Shown one piece after another: positions 43,061 through 50,738 of a stretch of DNA of 64,000 bases. A model generated the notes under the pieces. It was not told the origin of the DNA, searched no databases, and worked only from the letters and a program-made list of their open reading frames with translations. This DNA is from Nitrospirota bacterium (GTDB lineage Bacteria > Nitrospirota > JACRHJ01): contig JAJYHX010000007.1 of the NCBI GenBank assembly GCA_021784575.1, forward strand, positions 34,468-98,467. Reading direction: 5' to 3'. The position numbers were made by a program, and so were the translations under genes. Within the stretch, counting starts at the first letter, position 1. Each line of letters begins with the position of its first letter.

Positions 43061-44002
43061 ATGGCGCACGAACTGAAGCTTTTTTCCGGCAACGCGAATA
43101 TCGTCCTGGCGAAGGAAATCGCCGCATATCTCGGCATACCCGTGGGCGACGCCTACGTAGCGACGTTTTCCGACGGCGAGATAAACGTAAAGATCAACGA
43201 GAACGTGAGGGGGATGGACGTGTTCGTTGTCCAGCCGACGTCGTCGCCGGTGAACCTCAACCTCATGGAACTGCTCATAATGATAGACGCCTTCAAGAGG
43301 GCGTCCGCCAAGCGCATAACCGCCGTAATACCATACTACGGCTACGCCCGGCAGGACAGGAAGGCCCAGCCCAGGGTGCCCATCACGGCGAGGCTCGTGG
43401 CGGACCTCCTGACCACCGCGGGCGCGGCCAGGGTCCTTACGGTAGACCTCCACGCCGGGCAGATACAGGGGTTCTTCAACGTGCCGGTGGACAACCTCTT
43501 TGCGACGCCGGTGCTGTTCGATTACTTGAAGGACATCGGTCTCGACAACCCCGTCGTAATATCCCCGGACGCCGGAGGCGTGGAGCGGGCGAGGGCGTTC
43601 TCGAAGCGGCTTGGCGGGAGCATTGCCATAATCGACAAGAGAAGAAGCGCGCCGAATGTGGCAGAGGTGATGAACATCATCGGAGACGTCAAGGGCCGAG
43701 ACGCGCTCCTGCTCGACGACATGATAGACACCGCGGGGACCATCACGAAGGCGGTGGACGCGATAAAGAGAAACGGGGCCAAAAAGGTCATGGCGGCATG
43801 TTCTCACGCCGTTTTGTCCGGGCCCGCGATAAAGAGACTCAACGAGTCCGAGATGGACAAGGTGGTCGTGACGAACACGATCGCAATGGACGGCAAGCAG
43901 AAGGAATGCCCTAAGCTCAAGGTGTTGACCGTGGCGCCTCTTATTGGCGAGGCGATAAAGAGAATACACGACGAGAGTTCGCTCAGCTCGTTATTTGCAT
44001 AG
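43061..44002 (+). CDS. prs: ribose-phosphate pyrophosphokinase (PRPP synthetase)
   Basis: 313 residues. Makes PRPP from ribose-5-phosphate and ATP for nucleotide, NAD and His/Trp synthesis. Signatures: KLFSGNANIVLAKEIAAYLGIPVGDAYVATFSDGEINVKINENVRG, PYYGYARQDRKAQPRVPITARLVADLL, VLTVDLHAGQIQGFFNVPVDNL and the PRPP loop LLLDDMIDTAGTI. AAGG precedes ATG 43061. It links metabolically to nadC elsewhere in the window. Confidence 0.97.
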   Translation: MAHELKLFSGNANIVLAKEIAAYLGIPVGDAYVATFSDGEINVKINENVRGMDVFVVQPTSSPVNLNLMELLIMIDAFKRASAKRITAVIPYYGYARQDRKAQPRVPITARLVADLLTTAGAARVLTVDLHAGQIQGFFNVPVDNLFATPVLFDYLKDIGLDNPVVISPDAGGVERARAFSKRLGGSIAIIDKRRSAPNVAEVMNIIGDVKGRDALLLDDMIDTAGTITKAVDAIKRNGAKKVMAACSHAVLSGPAIKRLNESEMDKVVVTNTIAMDGKQKECPKLKVLTVAPLIGEAIKRIHDESSLSSLFA

Positions 44003-44011
44003 GAGGAATAG

Positions 44012-44716
44012 ATGAACAAGACGGCATTGAAGGTTCAGGTCCGCGAGGGAAGAGGGAAGGGTCCTGCGAGGGGCCTTAGGCGCGAAGGCAGGATACCGGG
44101 AATAATATACGGCGTCGGAGAACCCACGCCGATTTCGCTCGACAGCAAGGAGCTCTCCAGGATAATAACTTCCGGCGACGGCGGGAGCAAGCTCCTCTCC
44201 ATAGAGATGGAAGGCAGGGAGAAGATGGCCATCCTGAGGGATTACCAGGTGGACCCTGTCAAGAACGTCCTGATACATGCCGACCTCCAGGAAGTCGCCG
44301 AAGACAAGACGGTTCACGTAACCGTCGCCGTCGTGCAGACGGGCGGCCAGCCCGTGGGCGTCAAGGAGGGCGGAATACTCTCCCACGCCGTGAGGGAGAT
44401 CGTCGTCGAGTGCCTGCCTGCCAGGATACCGGAACATGTCGAGGTGGACTGCTCCGGGCTTAAGATAAACGAGTCCGTCCACGTGGGGAACCTCGCCCTG
44501 CCCGAAGGCGTGAAGGCCCTTACCGACGCCGGCACGGTGCTCTTCTCGATAGCCCCGCCGATCTCCGCGGAGAAGCTCGACGCCATGCTCTCGACAGAGG
44601 CCGCCGCCGAGGTGAAGGAGCCTGAAGTCCTGACGAAGAAGAAGGAAGAGGAGCCCGAGAAGGCCGAAAAGGCGAAGGAAAAACCGGAGAAGGCGAAGAC
44701 GGAAAAGGCCAAATAG
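44012..44716 (+). CDS. rplY: 50S ribosomal protein L25 / general stress protein Ctc
   Basis: 234 residues, the long Ctc form. L25 domain (1-90, REGRGKGPARGLRREGRIPGIIYG ... YQVDPVKNVLIHADLQEV) binds 5S rRNA. TL5 C-terminal beta domain (about 95-185, VKEGGILSHAVREIVVECLPARIPEHVEVDCSGLKINESVHVGNL). A lysine/glutamate-rich low-complexity tail (205-234) follows. AGGAGG precedes ATG 44012. The prs-rplY-pth order is widely conserved. Confidence 0.96.
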   Translation: MNKTALKVQVREGRGKGPARGLRREGRIPGIIYGVGEPTPISLDSKELSRIITSGDGGSKLLSIEMEGREKMAILRDYQVDPVKNVLIHADLQEVAEDKTVHVTVAVVQTGGQPVGVKEGGILSHAVREIVVECLPARIPEHVEVDCSGLKINESVHVGNLALPEGVKALTDAGTVLFSIAPPISAEKLDAMLSTEAAAEVKEPEVLTKKKEEEPEKAEKAKEKPEKAKTEKAK

Positions 44717-44718
44717 TT

Positions 44719-45276
44719 TTGAAGATCGTCGCCGGACTGGGAAATCCCGGTGCCGAATATGCCGGCACGCGCCACAACGCGGGGTTCATGGTGGTGGACG
44801 CCCTCGCCGCCAAACTTCTGGGGAAAGGCTCTTACAAGAACGCCTTCGGCGCATTTACGGCAAGGGCCGAATTCGAGGGAGAATCCCTCTTCCTGATGAA
44901 GCCGCAGACTTACATGAACCTGAGCGGCGACGCCGTGGGCGAGGCAACAAGGTATTATAAGCTGACGCCGTCGGATGTGGTCGTAATTCACGACGACATG
45001 GACCTGCCCCTGGGCAGGATAAGGATACGTCCTTCGGGCGGCGGCGGCGGACACAGGGGCGTTGCCTCCGTGATAGCCCATGTGGGCGGGGATTTCATAC
45101 GGGTGAGGGTCGGCATCGGTCGGCCGGACCCGCGGCTCGACCCGGCTGATTATGTCCTTTCCAGGTTTACCGAGGAAGAGCGGAAGACGGTCGAGGATAC
45201 CGTCGCAAACGCGGCCGAGGCTGTCCTGACGATATTCAAAAAAGGGCTTCCGGCCGCAATGAACAGGTTCAATTAA
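44719..45276 (+). CDS. pth: peptidyl-tRNA hydrolase
   Basis: 185 residues. Releases peptides from prematurely dropped peptidyl-tRNA. Signatures: IVAGLGNPGAEYAGTRHNAGFMVVDALA (catalytic His after RHN region), FLMKPQTYMNLSG and VVVIHDDMDLPLGRIRIRPSGGGGGHRGVASVI with the catalytic Asp. TTG start 2 bp after rplY. Last gene of the group. Confidence 0.96.
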   Translation: MKIVAGLGNPGAEYAGTRHNAGFMVVDALAAKLLGKGSYKNAFGAFTARAEFEGESLFLMKPQTYMNLSGDAVGEATRYYKLTPSDVVVIHDDMDLPLGRIRIRPSGGGGGHRGVASVIAHVGGDFIRVRVGIGRPDPRLDPADYVLSRFTEEERKTVEDTVANAAEAVLTIFKKGLPAAMNRFN

Positions 45277-45287
45277 GGGGGATAACC

Positions 45288-45312
45288 GTCATTCCCTCGA
45301 AAGCGGGAATCA
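45288..45312. repeat. dRS3-like hairpin repeat (degenerate copy)
   Basis: GTCATTCCCTCGAAAGCGGG continuing AATCA; one arm mismatch relative to ATTCCCGCGAAAGCGGGAAT. It follows pth and could act as a weak terminator. Confidence 0.6.
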
Positions 45313-45435
45313 AAGGTTTTCCCTTGATTAATTTATGCAATTTGGTTATATATAGTCCGTAGGCCAGCAGTCTTATTATTGTATTAATATTTTTAATTTG
45401 GAAAACAGCCGTGGAAGGAGTAGAATTTCCGCGCC

Positions 45436-45452
45436 TTAAAACGACGTTTTAA
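45436..45452. promoter_or_regulatory. perfect inverted repeat (operator candidate) upstream of hppA
   Basis: TTAAAACGACGTTTTAA: 8-bp arms around a single A. It ends 15 bp before a TATAAT at 45468-45473, so it covers the -35 region of that promoter, where no good -35 hexamer exists. This fits an activator- or repressor-controlled hppA promoter. Confidence 0.5.
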
Positions 45453-45467
45453 ATAACTACAGCAACG

Positions 45468-45473
45468 TATAAT
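45468..45473 (+). promoter_or_regulatory. -10 box of the probable hppA promoter
   Basis: Exact TATAAT, about 80 bp before the hppA ATG. -35 match is poor and occupied by the inverted repeat at 45436. Confidence 0.45.
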
Positions 45474-45551
45474 ATGGAAGGGGGGATAGCGAGCAAATCT
45501 GCCTGCATTTCTTTATAACCGCAATATTTGAAAGGGGGTAATTCAGGGATC

Positions 45552-47663
45552 ATGGATACAAACGTATTGATAGCATTGGGTTGCAGTATCATCGCCGTGA
45601 TATACGGCATTATCAGCATAGGCTGGATTATGAAGCTGGGTCAGGGCGACGAGAAGATGCAGCGAATCTCGAAGGCCATTCAGGAGGGCGCCGGGGCGTA
45701 CCTCAAGCGCCAGTATACCACCATAGCGATAGTCGGCGTAATAATCGCCATAATCATCGGCGTCTCGCCGGCTTCCATAGGTCTTGGGCCTCTTACCGCC
45801 ATCGGTTTTGTTATCGGCGCTCTCGGCTCCGCGGCGGCGGGCATCATCGGCATGAACATCTCCGTCCGCTCGAACGTGCGCACCACCGAGGCCGCCAAGC
45901 AGGGCCTTAACCCGGCGATGAACGTCGCGTTCAGGGGCGGCGCCATAACGGGCATGCTGGTCGTTGGCCTTGGGCTCCTGGTTCTTTCCGGCTACTTTCT
46001 CGTCCTGCAGAAAGTAATGCCGGGCGCGGCGCCTGCCGACCTCGTCAGGCCGCTTATCGGTCTTGGTTTCGGCGGCAGCCTTATCTCCATCTTCGCGCGT
46101 CTCGGCGGCGGCATATTCACGAAGGGCGCCGATGTCGGCGCCGACCTCGTGGGCAAGGTCGAGGCCGGTATTCCCGAGGACGACCCCAGGAACCCCGCCG
46201 TCATCGCCGACAACGTGGGCGACAACGTCGGAGACTGCGCCGGCATGGCGGCAGACCTCTTCGAGACCTACGCCGTTACGATAGTCTCCTCAATGCTCCT
46301 CGGCGCGCTCCTCTTCAAGAACGCAGGGCCCGACGTTATAAGCAAGGCGCTTGCCTACCCGCTCGTTCTGGGCGGCATTTCCATACTGACCTCCATCTTC
46401 GGCACCTTCTTCGTGAAGGTCGGCAAAAGCGGCAACATCATGGGCGCCCTCTACAAGGGCCTCATCGTTTCGGCGATTGCCTCGGCCGTAATTTTCTATT
46501 TCGTTACGCAGAGGATGATGGGCGGCATAGCGGCCACGCCCGGCCTTGAGCAGTACACATGGGGCAATCTCTACATATCCGCGCTGGTGGGCCTCGTCGT
46601 TACAGGCGGCATGGTCATAATCACCGAGTATTACACCTCCACCGCATATTCGCCCGTCAAGTCCATAGCCCAGGCGTCGACCACCGGCCACGGCACGAAC
46701 GTCATCACCGGTCTTGCGGTCTCCATGAAGTCCACCGCCGCCCCGATAATACTTATCGTCGCGGGCATCCTTGTCGCGTATAACTGCGCCGGCCTCTACG
46801 GCGTCGCAATGGCCGCCGTCTCCATGCTCTCCATGACCGGCATAATCGTCGCAATCGACGCATACGGCCCCATCACGGACAACGCGGGCGGCATAGCGGA
46901 GATGGCCGAGCTCCCGGATTCCGTCCGTTCCGTTACCGACCCGCTCGATGCGGTCGGCAACACGACCAAGGCCGTAACCAAGGGATACGCAATCGCATCC
47001 GCGGCCCTGGCGGCGCTGGTGCTCTTCGCGGCGTACACACAGGAGCTTGGCGACGCCCTGGCGAAAAACGGCATGCCGCCGGTCACGTTCGACCTCTCCA
47101 ACCCGCTTGTCCTGGTCGGCCTGTTCATCGGCGGCCTGTTGCCGTATCTCTTCGGCGCGATAGCCATGCAGGCGGTCGCCAAGGCGGGCGGCGAGATTGT
47201 CAACGAAGTCAGAAGGCAGTTCCGCGAGATAAAGGGCATCATGGAAGGCACCGGCAAGCCGGACTATGCCGCGGCGGTCGACATCGTGACTAAGGCCGCC
47301 ATACGCGAGATGATCGTCCCGGCGCTCCTCCCGGTCCTCGCGCCGATAGTCGTCGGCTTTGTCCTCGGTCCGCAGGCTGTCGGCGGGATGCTGGTCGGCG
47401 CAATCATAACCGGCCTGTTCGTCGCCATCTCCATGACCTCCGGCGGCGGCGCGTGGGATAACGCGAAGAAGTACATCGAGAACGGCAACTTCGGCGGCAA
47501 GGGCTCCGACGCCCACAAGGCCGCGGTTACCGGCGACACCGTCGGCGACCCGTACAAGGACACCGCCGGCCCGGCTGTCAACCCGATGATAAAGATCATC
47601 AACATCGTTGCGCTTCTCATCGTCGGCCTCCTGGCCTCCGGCCACGTGCTGATACACATGTAA
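45552..47663 (+). CDS. hppA: membrane-integral proton-pumping pyrophosphatase
   Basis: 703 residues with about 15-16 hydrophobic helices. The substrate loop [49 protein letters not shown] and the C-terminal [21 protein letters not shown] motif are diagnostic. The residue deciding K+ dependence is Lys in [18 protein letters not shown] (about residue 472), the K+-independent, H+-pumping subtype in characterised enzymes. It couples PPi hydrolysis to a proton gradient, useful where energy is scarce. ATG 45552 fits the protein start; an earlier in-frame TTG at 45528 precedes the GGGGG and is less likely. Confidence 0.96.
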   Translation: MDTNVLIALGCSIIAVIYGIISIGWIMKLGQGDEKMQRISKAIQEGAGAYLKRQYTTIAIVGVIIAIIIGVSPASIGLGPLTAIGFVIGALGSAAAGIIGMNISVRSNVRTTEAAKQGLNPAMNVAFRGGAITGMLVVGLGLLVLSGYFLVLQKVMPGAAPADLVRPLIGLGFGGSLISIFARLGGGIFTKGADVGADLVGKVEAGIPEDDPRNPAVIADNVGDNVGDCAGMAADLFETYAVTIVSSMLLGALLFKNAGPDVISKALAYPLVLGGISILTSIFGTFFVKVGKSGNIMGALYKGLIVSAIASAVIFYFVTQRMMGGIAATPGLEQYTWGNLYISALVGLVVTGGMVIITEYYTSTAYSPVKSIAQASTTGHGTNVITGLAVSMKSTAAPIILIVAGILVAYNCAGLYGVAMAAVSMLSMTGIIVAIDAYGPITDNAGGIAEMAELPDSVRSVTDPLDAVGNTTKAVTKGYAIASAALAALVLFAAYTQELGDALAKNGMPPVTFDLSNPLVLVGLFIGGLLPYLFGAIAMQAVAKAGGEIVNEVRRQFREIKGIMEGTGKPDYAAAVDIVTKAAIREMIVPALLPVLAPIVVGFVLGPQAVGGMLVGAIITGLFVAISMTSGGGAWDNAKKYIENGNFGGKGSDAHKAAVTGDTVGDPYKDTAGPAVNPMIKIINIVALLIVGLLASGHVLIHM

Positions 47664-47665
47664 GA

Positions 47666-47747
47666 GTCATAACGCCCCTTCTGTCCCCCTCTTATCTTAA
47701 GAGGGGGATGAAGGACGACCGTCATTCCCGCGAAAGCGGGAATCCAG
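47666..47747. repeat. two dispersed repeats after hppA
   Basis: A TCATAACGCCCC...AAGAGGGGGATGAAGG element (family C, about 47668-47714) followed by a complete dRS3-like GTCATTCCCGCGAAAGCGGG with AATCCAG (47721-47747, family A). Confidence 0.7.
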
Positions 47748-47760
47748 TGACTTTTAAAAT

Positions 47761-47793
47761 AGCCCCGTCAGCGATGGCGGGGCTGTTATTTAT
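47761..47793 (+). terminator. rho-independent terminator after hppA
   Basis: AGCCCCG (47761-47767), 10-nt loop, CGGGGCT (47778-47784), then GTTATTTATT. Lies 21 bp before the AT-rich gene. Confidence 0.65.
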
Positions 47794-47805
47794 TGAGAGG
47801 TTCAG

Positions 47806-48219
47806 ATGGATGCTACAAAAGGAATGATCAAAAATTTTGATAAATTTGCAGAGACTCGCGATCCGGGACATTTAGAAGATGGATTAATTAAAGCCAGAGA
47901 AATATTTGAATCAGACGATGAAAGCTCTAAAGGGATAGCAAAGAATCTAATATCTAAAGCAGAGAAAAAAATAATTAATGAATTGAATGACCTTCTTCTC
48001 GCATTATCACTGCCGGCAGAAATAGAAAATAGCTTAAATAGTGCTAAGTTAATGGTAGACTTTGGAACTCCTAAGTCATCCGATATAGCCGACCTGCATG
48101 ATAAAGTTGAACATAGATTTAAGGAGGAAGAAGCAAGCAATCTTTTAAAAGGATTTTTTAGAGTTGCAAAAAAAGATGCTGATAAAAAAGCGCTTAAACA
48201 GAAAGGTAATAAAAAGTAG
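47806..48219 (+). CDS. AT-rich orphan gene of unknown function
   Basis: 137 residues, soluble, all-helical by inspection, lysine-rich C-terminus. No family recognised. Base composition is visibly AT-rich with A/T-ending codons (for example AAA AAT TTT GAT AAA TTT), unlike every neighbour, which indicates recent acquisition. GAGAGGTTC lies upstream of ATG 47806. Its TAG is directly followed by the ychF ATG (TAGATG), and the ychF Shine-Dalgarno (AAAGG) is inside its last codons. It sits exactly between a terminator and ychF, so the insertion was neatly accommodated. Confidence 0.8.
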   Translation: MDATKGMIKNFDKFAETRDPGHLEDGLIKAREIFESDDESSKGIAKNLISKAEKKIINELNDLLLALSLPAEIENSLNSAKLMVDFGTPKSSDIADLHDKVEHRFKEEEASNLLKGFFRVAKKDADKKALKQKGNKK

Positions 48220-49314
48220 ATGGGTTTCAACTGCGGCATAATCGGGCTCCCTAACGTCGGGAAGTCCACCATATTCAATGCGCTGTCCTCCGCCGGGGCG
48301 CAGGCGTCGAACTACCCGTTTACGACGATAGACCCGAATGTGGGCATAGTCGAGGTGCCGGACGCGCGGCTTATCAAGTTAAACGAGATGTATCACCCGA
48401 AGAAGCTCACGCCGACGACCATCGAGTTCGTGGACATCGCCGGGCTTGTGAAGGGCGCGTCGCGCGGCGAGGGCCTTGGGAACAAGTTCCTGGGCAACAT
48501 ACGCGAGGTGGACGCCGTAGCCCATGTCGTGCGCTGCTTTAAAGACCCCGATGTGGTGCACGTGGACGGCGACATCGGCCCCAGACGCGACATTGAAGTC
48601 ATCGAGGCGGAACTGATGCTTGCCGACCTCGAAGGCGTCGAGAAGCGGCTTACATCACGCCAGAAGACGGCCAAGGGCGGGGACAAAACGGCGAAGGCCG
48701 AGGCTGAGCTGCTTTCGCGCATAAAGGAAATGCTGGAGAAGGGCAAGGCCGTCCGGACCGGAAACTTTACCGACGAAGAACATGCGCTTATCAAGGGATT
48801 CTTTCTCCTTACGGACAAGCCGATACTTTATGTGGCCAATGTCTCCGAGGACGACATCGAGGGGAAGTCTCCGCTTGTGGCGGAGGTGCGGGAGATTGCG
48901 GCAAGCGAGGGCGCGCCGGTTGTCGTGATATGCGGGAAGACCGAGGCGGAGATTGCCGCGCTTGCACCAGAAGAGCGCCCGGAGTTCCTTGAGAGCCTCG
49001 GACTCCATGAACCCGGCCTGGACAGGCTGATAAGCGAGGGATACGGCCTCCTGGGGCTTATAACGTTCTTTACCGTGGGCGAGGACGAGGTCAAGGCCTG
49101 GACGATAAGCAGGGGGACAAAGGCTCCGCAGGCTGCCGGCAGGATACATTCCGACTTCGAGCGCGGCTTTATCCGCGCGGAGGTGGTGCATTACACCGAC
49201 CTCGTGAACCTCGGCTCCTGGAATGCCGCGAAGGAGAAAGGGGTACTCAGGCAGGAGGGCAAGGAATACGTCGTCGCCGACGGGGACTGCATGTTGTTCA
49301 AGTTCAATGTGTAA
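48220..49314 (+). CDS. ychF: redox-regulated ATPase/GTPase YchF
   Basis: 364 residues, family length. Obg-type G domain: G1 GLPNVGKSTIFNALS, G3 DIAGLVKGASRGEGLGNKFL, the ATP-favouring NxxE-type motif ANVSEDD in place of NKxD, coiled-coil arm (about 130-190) and C-terminal TGS domain (about 275-360, LITFFTVGEDEVKAWTISRGTKAPQAAGRIHSDFERGFIRAEV). It binds ribosomes and responds to stress. ATG 48220 abuts the stop of the upstream AT-rich gene. Confidence 0.96.
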   Translation: MGFNCGIIGLPNVGKSTIFNALSSAGAQASNYPFTTIDPNVGIVEVPDARLIKLNEMYHPKKLTPTTIEFVDIAGLVKGASRGEGLGNKFLGNIREVDAVAHVVRCFKDPDVVHVDGDIGPRRDIEVIEAELMLADLEGVEKRLTSRQKTAKGGDKTAKAEAELLSRIKEMLEKGKAVRTGNFTDEEHALIKGFFLLTDKPILYVANVSEDDIEGKSPLVAEVREIAASEGAPVVVICGKTEAEIAALAPEERPEFLESLGLHEPGLDRLISEGYGLLGLITFFTVGEDEVKAWTISRGTKAPQAAGRIHSDFERGFIRAEVVHYTDLVNLGSWNAAKEKGVLRQEGKEYVVADGDCMLFKFNV

Positions 49315-49325
49315 TAATAAAGTTC

Positions 49326-49352
49326 GTCATTCCCGCGAAAGCGGGAATCCAG
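49326..49352. repeat. dRS3-like hairpin repeat after ychF
   Basis: ATTCCCGCGAAAGCGGGAAT with GTC before and CCAG after: an 8-bp stem closed by a GAAA tetraloop. A degenerate GTAATTCCGAGC...GCGAAGAATCTGC element (family D) follows at about 49361-49390. Confidence 0.7.
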
Positions 49353-49397
49353 GTTTTGTCTGTAATTCCGAGCGGGCGCGAAGAATCTGCTTTTGAC

Positions 49398-49426
49398 TTG
49401 ATTTTTCCCCCGTCCCGTGCTATTAA
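49398..49426 (+). promoter_or_regulatory. sigma-70-type promoter of the rpsF operon
   Basis: TTGATT (49398-49403), 17-bp spacer, TATTAA (49421-49426). Predicted start near 49433. Confidence 0.55.
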
Positions 49427-49432
49427 TTACAA

Positions 49433-49566
49433 CTTCCGTATGATATACGGCGAAAGTTAAAGGTCGAAACTCCTTGCTCCCGGGCCGGGCCAGCTTCATG
49501 GCCGGGCGGTTTTAACCGCCAAATAACGCCGCCGGGGGCCAAAATGTCCAGAGGGAGGTGAATTTC
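49433..49566 (+). promoter_or_regulatory. rpsF 5' leader with hairpin
   Basis: An approximately 134-nt leader. CCGTAT (49436-49441) pairs with ATACGG (49445-49450). Further GC-rich segments (GGCCGGGC...) precede the AGGGAGGTG of rpsF. Many rpsF operons carry a leader bound by the S6:S18 complex; this one could be such an element, but I could not confirm the consensus bulge by eye. Confidence 0.35.
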
Positions 49567-49983
49567 ATGAACGATTACGAAAGCATCTTTATCCTTGCCC
49601 CGTCCACAGACGAAGGGGAATCGGAAAAGTTAAACCAGAGGTTCCAGGAAGTCATTGCCGCGAACGGCGGCGAGGTTGTCCGCGTCGAGAAATGGGGTAA
49701 GCGCAAGCTCGCATACCCCGTCCGGAAGCACAAGAAGGGCGAATACATCCTCTTGCAGTTCAAGGGCGGCGCAGTGGCCGTCTCCGAGCTCGAACGCAAC
49801 TACAAGATGACCGACGCGGTGATAAAGTTCCTGACCATCAGGCTCGAAAAAGATGCGCTGGCGCACATTGCGCGGCAGTTGCAGGCGCAGCAGAAGGCTG
49901 AACTGGCCGCCGTGGCCGCGAAAGGCGCGGAGGCTGCGGCGTCCGAGTCCGAGGCCGGCAGCGCGGCCGAGGCTGCCGAATAA
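49567..49983 (+). CDS. rpsF: 30S ribosomal protein S6
   Basis: 138 residues. MNDYESIFILAPSTDEGESEKLNQRFQEVIAANGGEVVRVEKWGKRKLAYPVRKHKKGEYILLQFKG is the S6 ferredoxin-like fold; a long alanine/glutamate tail (about 105-138) extends beyond the usual length. GGGAGGTGAATTTC precedes ATG 49567, which is preferred over GTG 49558 inside the Shine-Dalgarno spacer. Heads rpsF-ssb-rpsR. Confidence 0.96.
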   Translation: MNDYESIFILAPSTDEGESEKLNQRFQEVIAANGGEVVRVEKWGKRKLAYPVRKHKKGEYILLQFKGGAVAVSELERNYKMTDAVIKFLTIRLEKDALAHIARQLQAQQKAELAAVAAKGAEAAASESEAGSAAEAAE

Positions 49984-50019
49984 GAAAAACACGCATAAAG
50001 GCCTTTAACAAGGGATACG

Positions 50020-50406
50020 ATGGCAAGCTTCAACCGAGTAATCCTGATGGGCAACTTAACGCGCGACCCGGAGCTTCGGTACAACCCGAACGGAACGCCG
50101 GTGGCGAACTTCTCCATCGCCGTGAACCGCAAATACAAGCAGGGCGACGAACTCAAGGAGGAGGTCAGTTACTTCGACATCGTCGTCTTCGGCAAGCAGG
50201 CCGAGAACTGCGGCCAGTACCTGGGCAAGGGCCGGTCGGTGCTGATAGAAGGAAAACTTCAGCAGAGGCGGTGGGAGCAGGAGGGCCAGAAGCGGTATAA
50301 GGTTGAGATAGTCGCCGACAACATCACATTTATGCCGGGACGCCAGCCGGGACAGGACGACGCCGGGACCGGAAGCGCGCCGGACGAAGGGGATATACCT
50401 TTTTAA
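50020..50406 (+). CDS. ssb: single-stranded DNA-binding protein
   Basis: 128 residues. OB-fold start ASFNRVILMGNLTRDPELRYNPNGTPVANFSIAVNRKYKQ, then FDIVVFGKQAENCGQYLGKGRSVLIEGKLQQRRWEQEGQKRYKVEIVADNITFM. The C-terminus ends DEGDIPF, the acidic tip that binds partner proteins. The disordered linker is short. Its place between rpsF and rpsR is conserved in many phyla. Confidence 0.96.
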   Translation: MASFNRVILMGNLTRDPELRYNPNGTPVANFSIAVNRKYKQGDELKEEVSYFDIVVFGKQAENCGQYLGKGRSVLIEGKLQQRRWEQEGQKRYKVEIVADNITFMPGRQPGQDDAGTGSAPDEGDIPF

Positions 50407-50415
50407 GGAGACAAG

Positions 50416-50652
50416 ATGCAGGAGAAGAAAAGACGCTTTCAGAGGAAAAAAGTCTGCCATTTCTGCGCGGACAAGATTCCTTTCATAGACTACAAGGACG
50501 TAAAGACCCTGCGCGGCTTCGTGACCGACCGGGGCAAGATCGTTCCCCGCAGAATATCCGGCAGCTGCGCAAAGCACCAGCGGGAGTTGACCACCGCCAT
50601 AAACAGGTCGAGGAATATCGCGCTTCTGCCTTTCGTGGGCGAGAGATTCTAA
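50416..50652 (+). CDS. rpsR: 30S ribosomal protein S18
   Basis: 78 residues. [68 protein letters not shown] is S18 throughout. CHFC plus GSCAKH keep the zinc-binding residues (the Zn form). AAGGAG precedes ATG 50416. The DUF2232 gene is 79 bp downstream, behind a dispersed repeat. Confidence 0.96.
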   Translation: MQEKKRRFQRKKVCHFCADKIPFIDYKDVKTLRGFVTDRGKIVPRRISGSCAKHQRELTTAINRSRNIALLPFVGERF

Positions 50653-50738
50653 ATGAGTAACGCCCCCTTAAGTCCCCCTCTTAAGCCTGCCCTGAGCGAA
50701 GTCGAAGGGATAAGAGGGGGCTGGGGGAGTTATGAAAA
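50653..50738. repeat. dispersed repeat supplying the DUF2232 start
   Basis: AGTAACGCCCCCTTAAGTCC at the left and AAGAGGGGGCTGGGGGAGTT then ATGA at the right, with an inner CTGCCCTGAGCGAAGTCGAAG section. Family C. The right end contains both the GGGGGAG Shine-Dalgarno and the ATG (50732) of the next gene. Confidence 0.7.

Noticed and set aside
46290..47657. 455-codon minus-strand open frame across hppA
   Set aside because: Shadow of a highly conserved gene; no family features, Asp/Arg/Tyr pattern of antisense translation.
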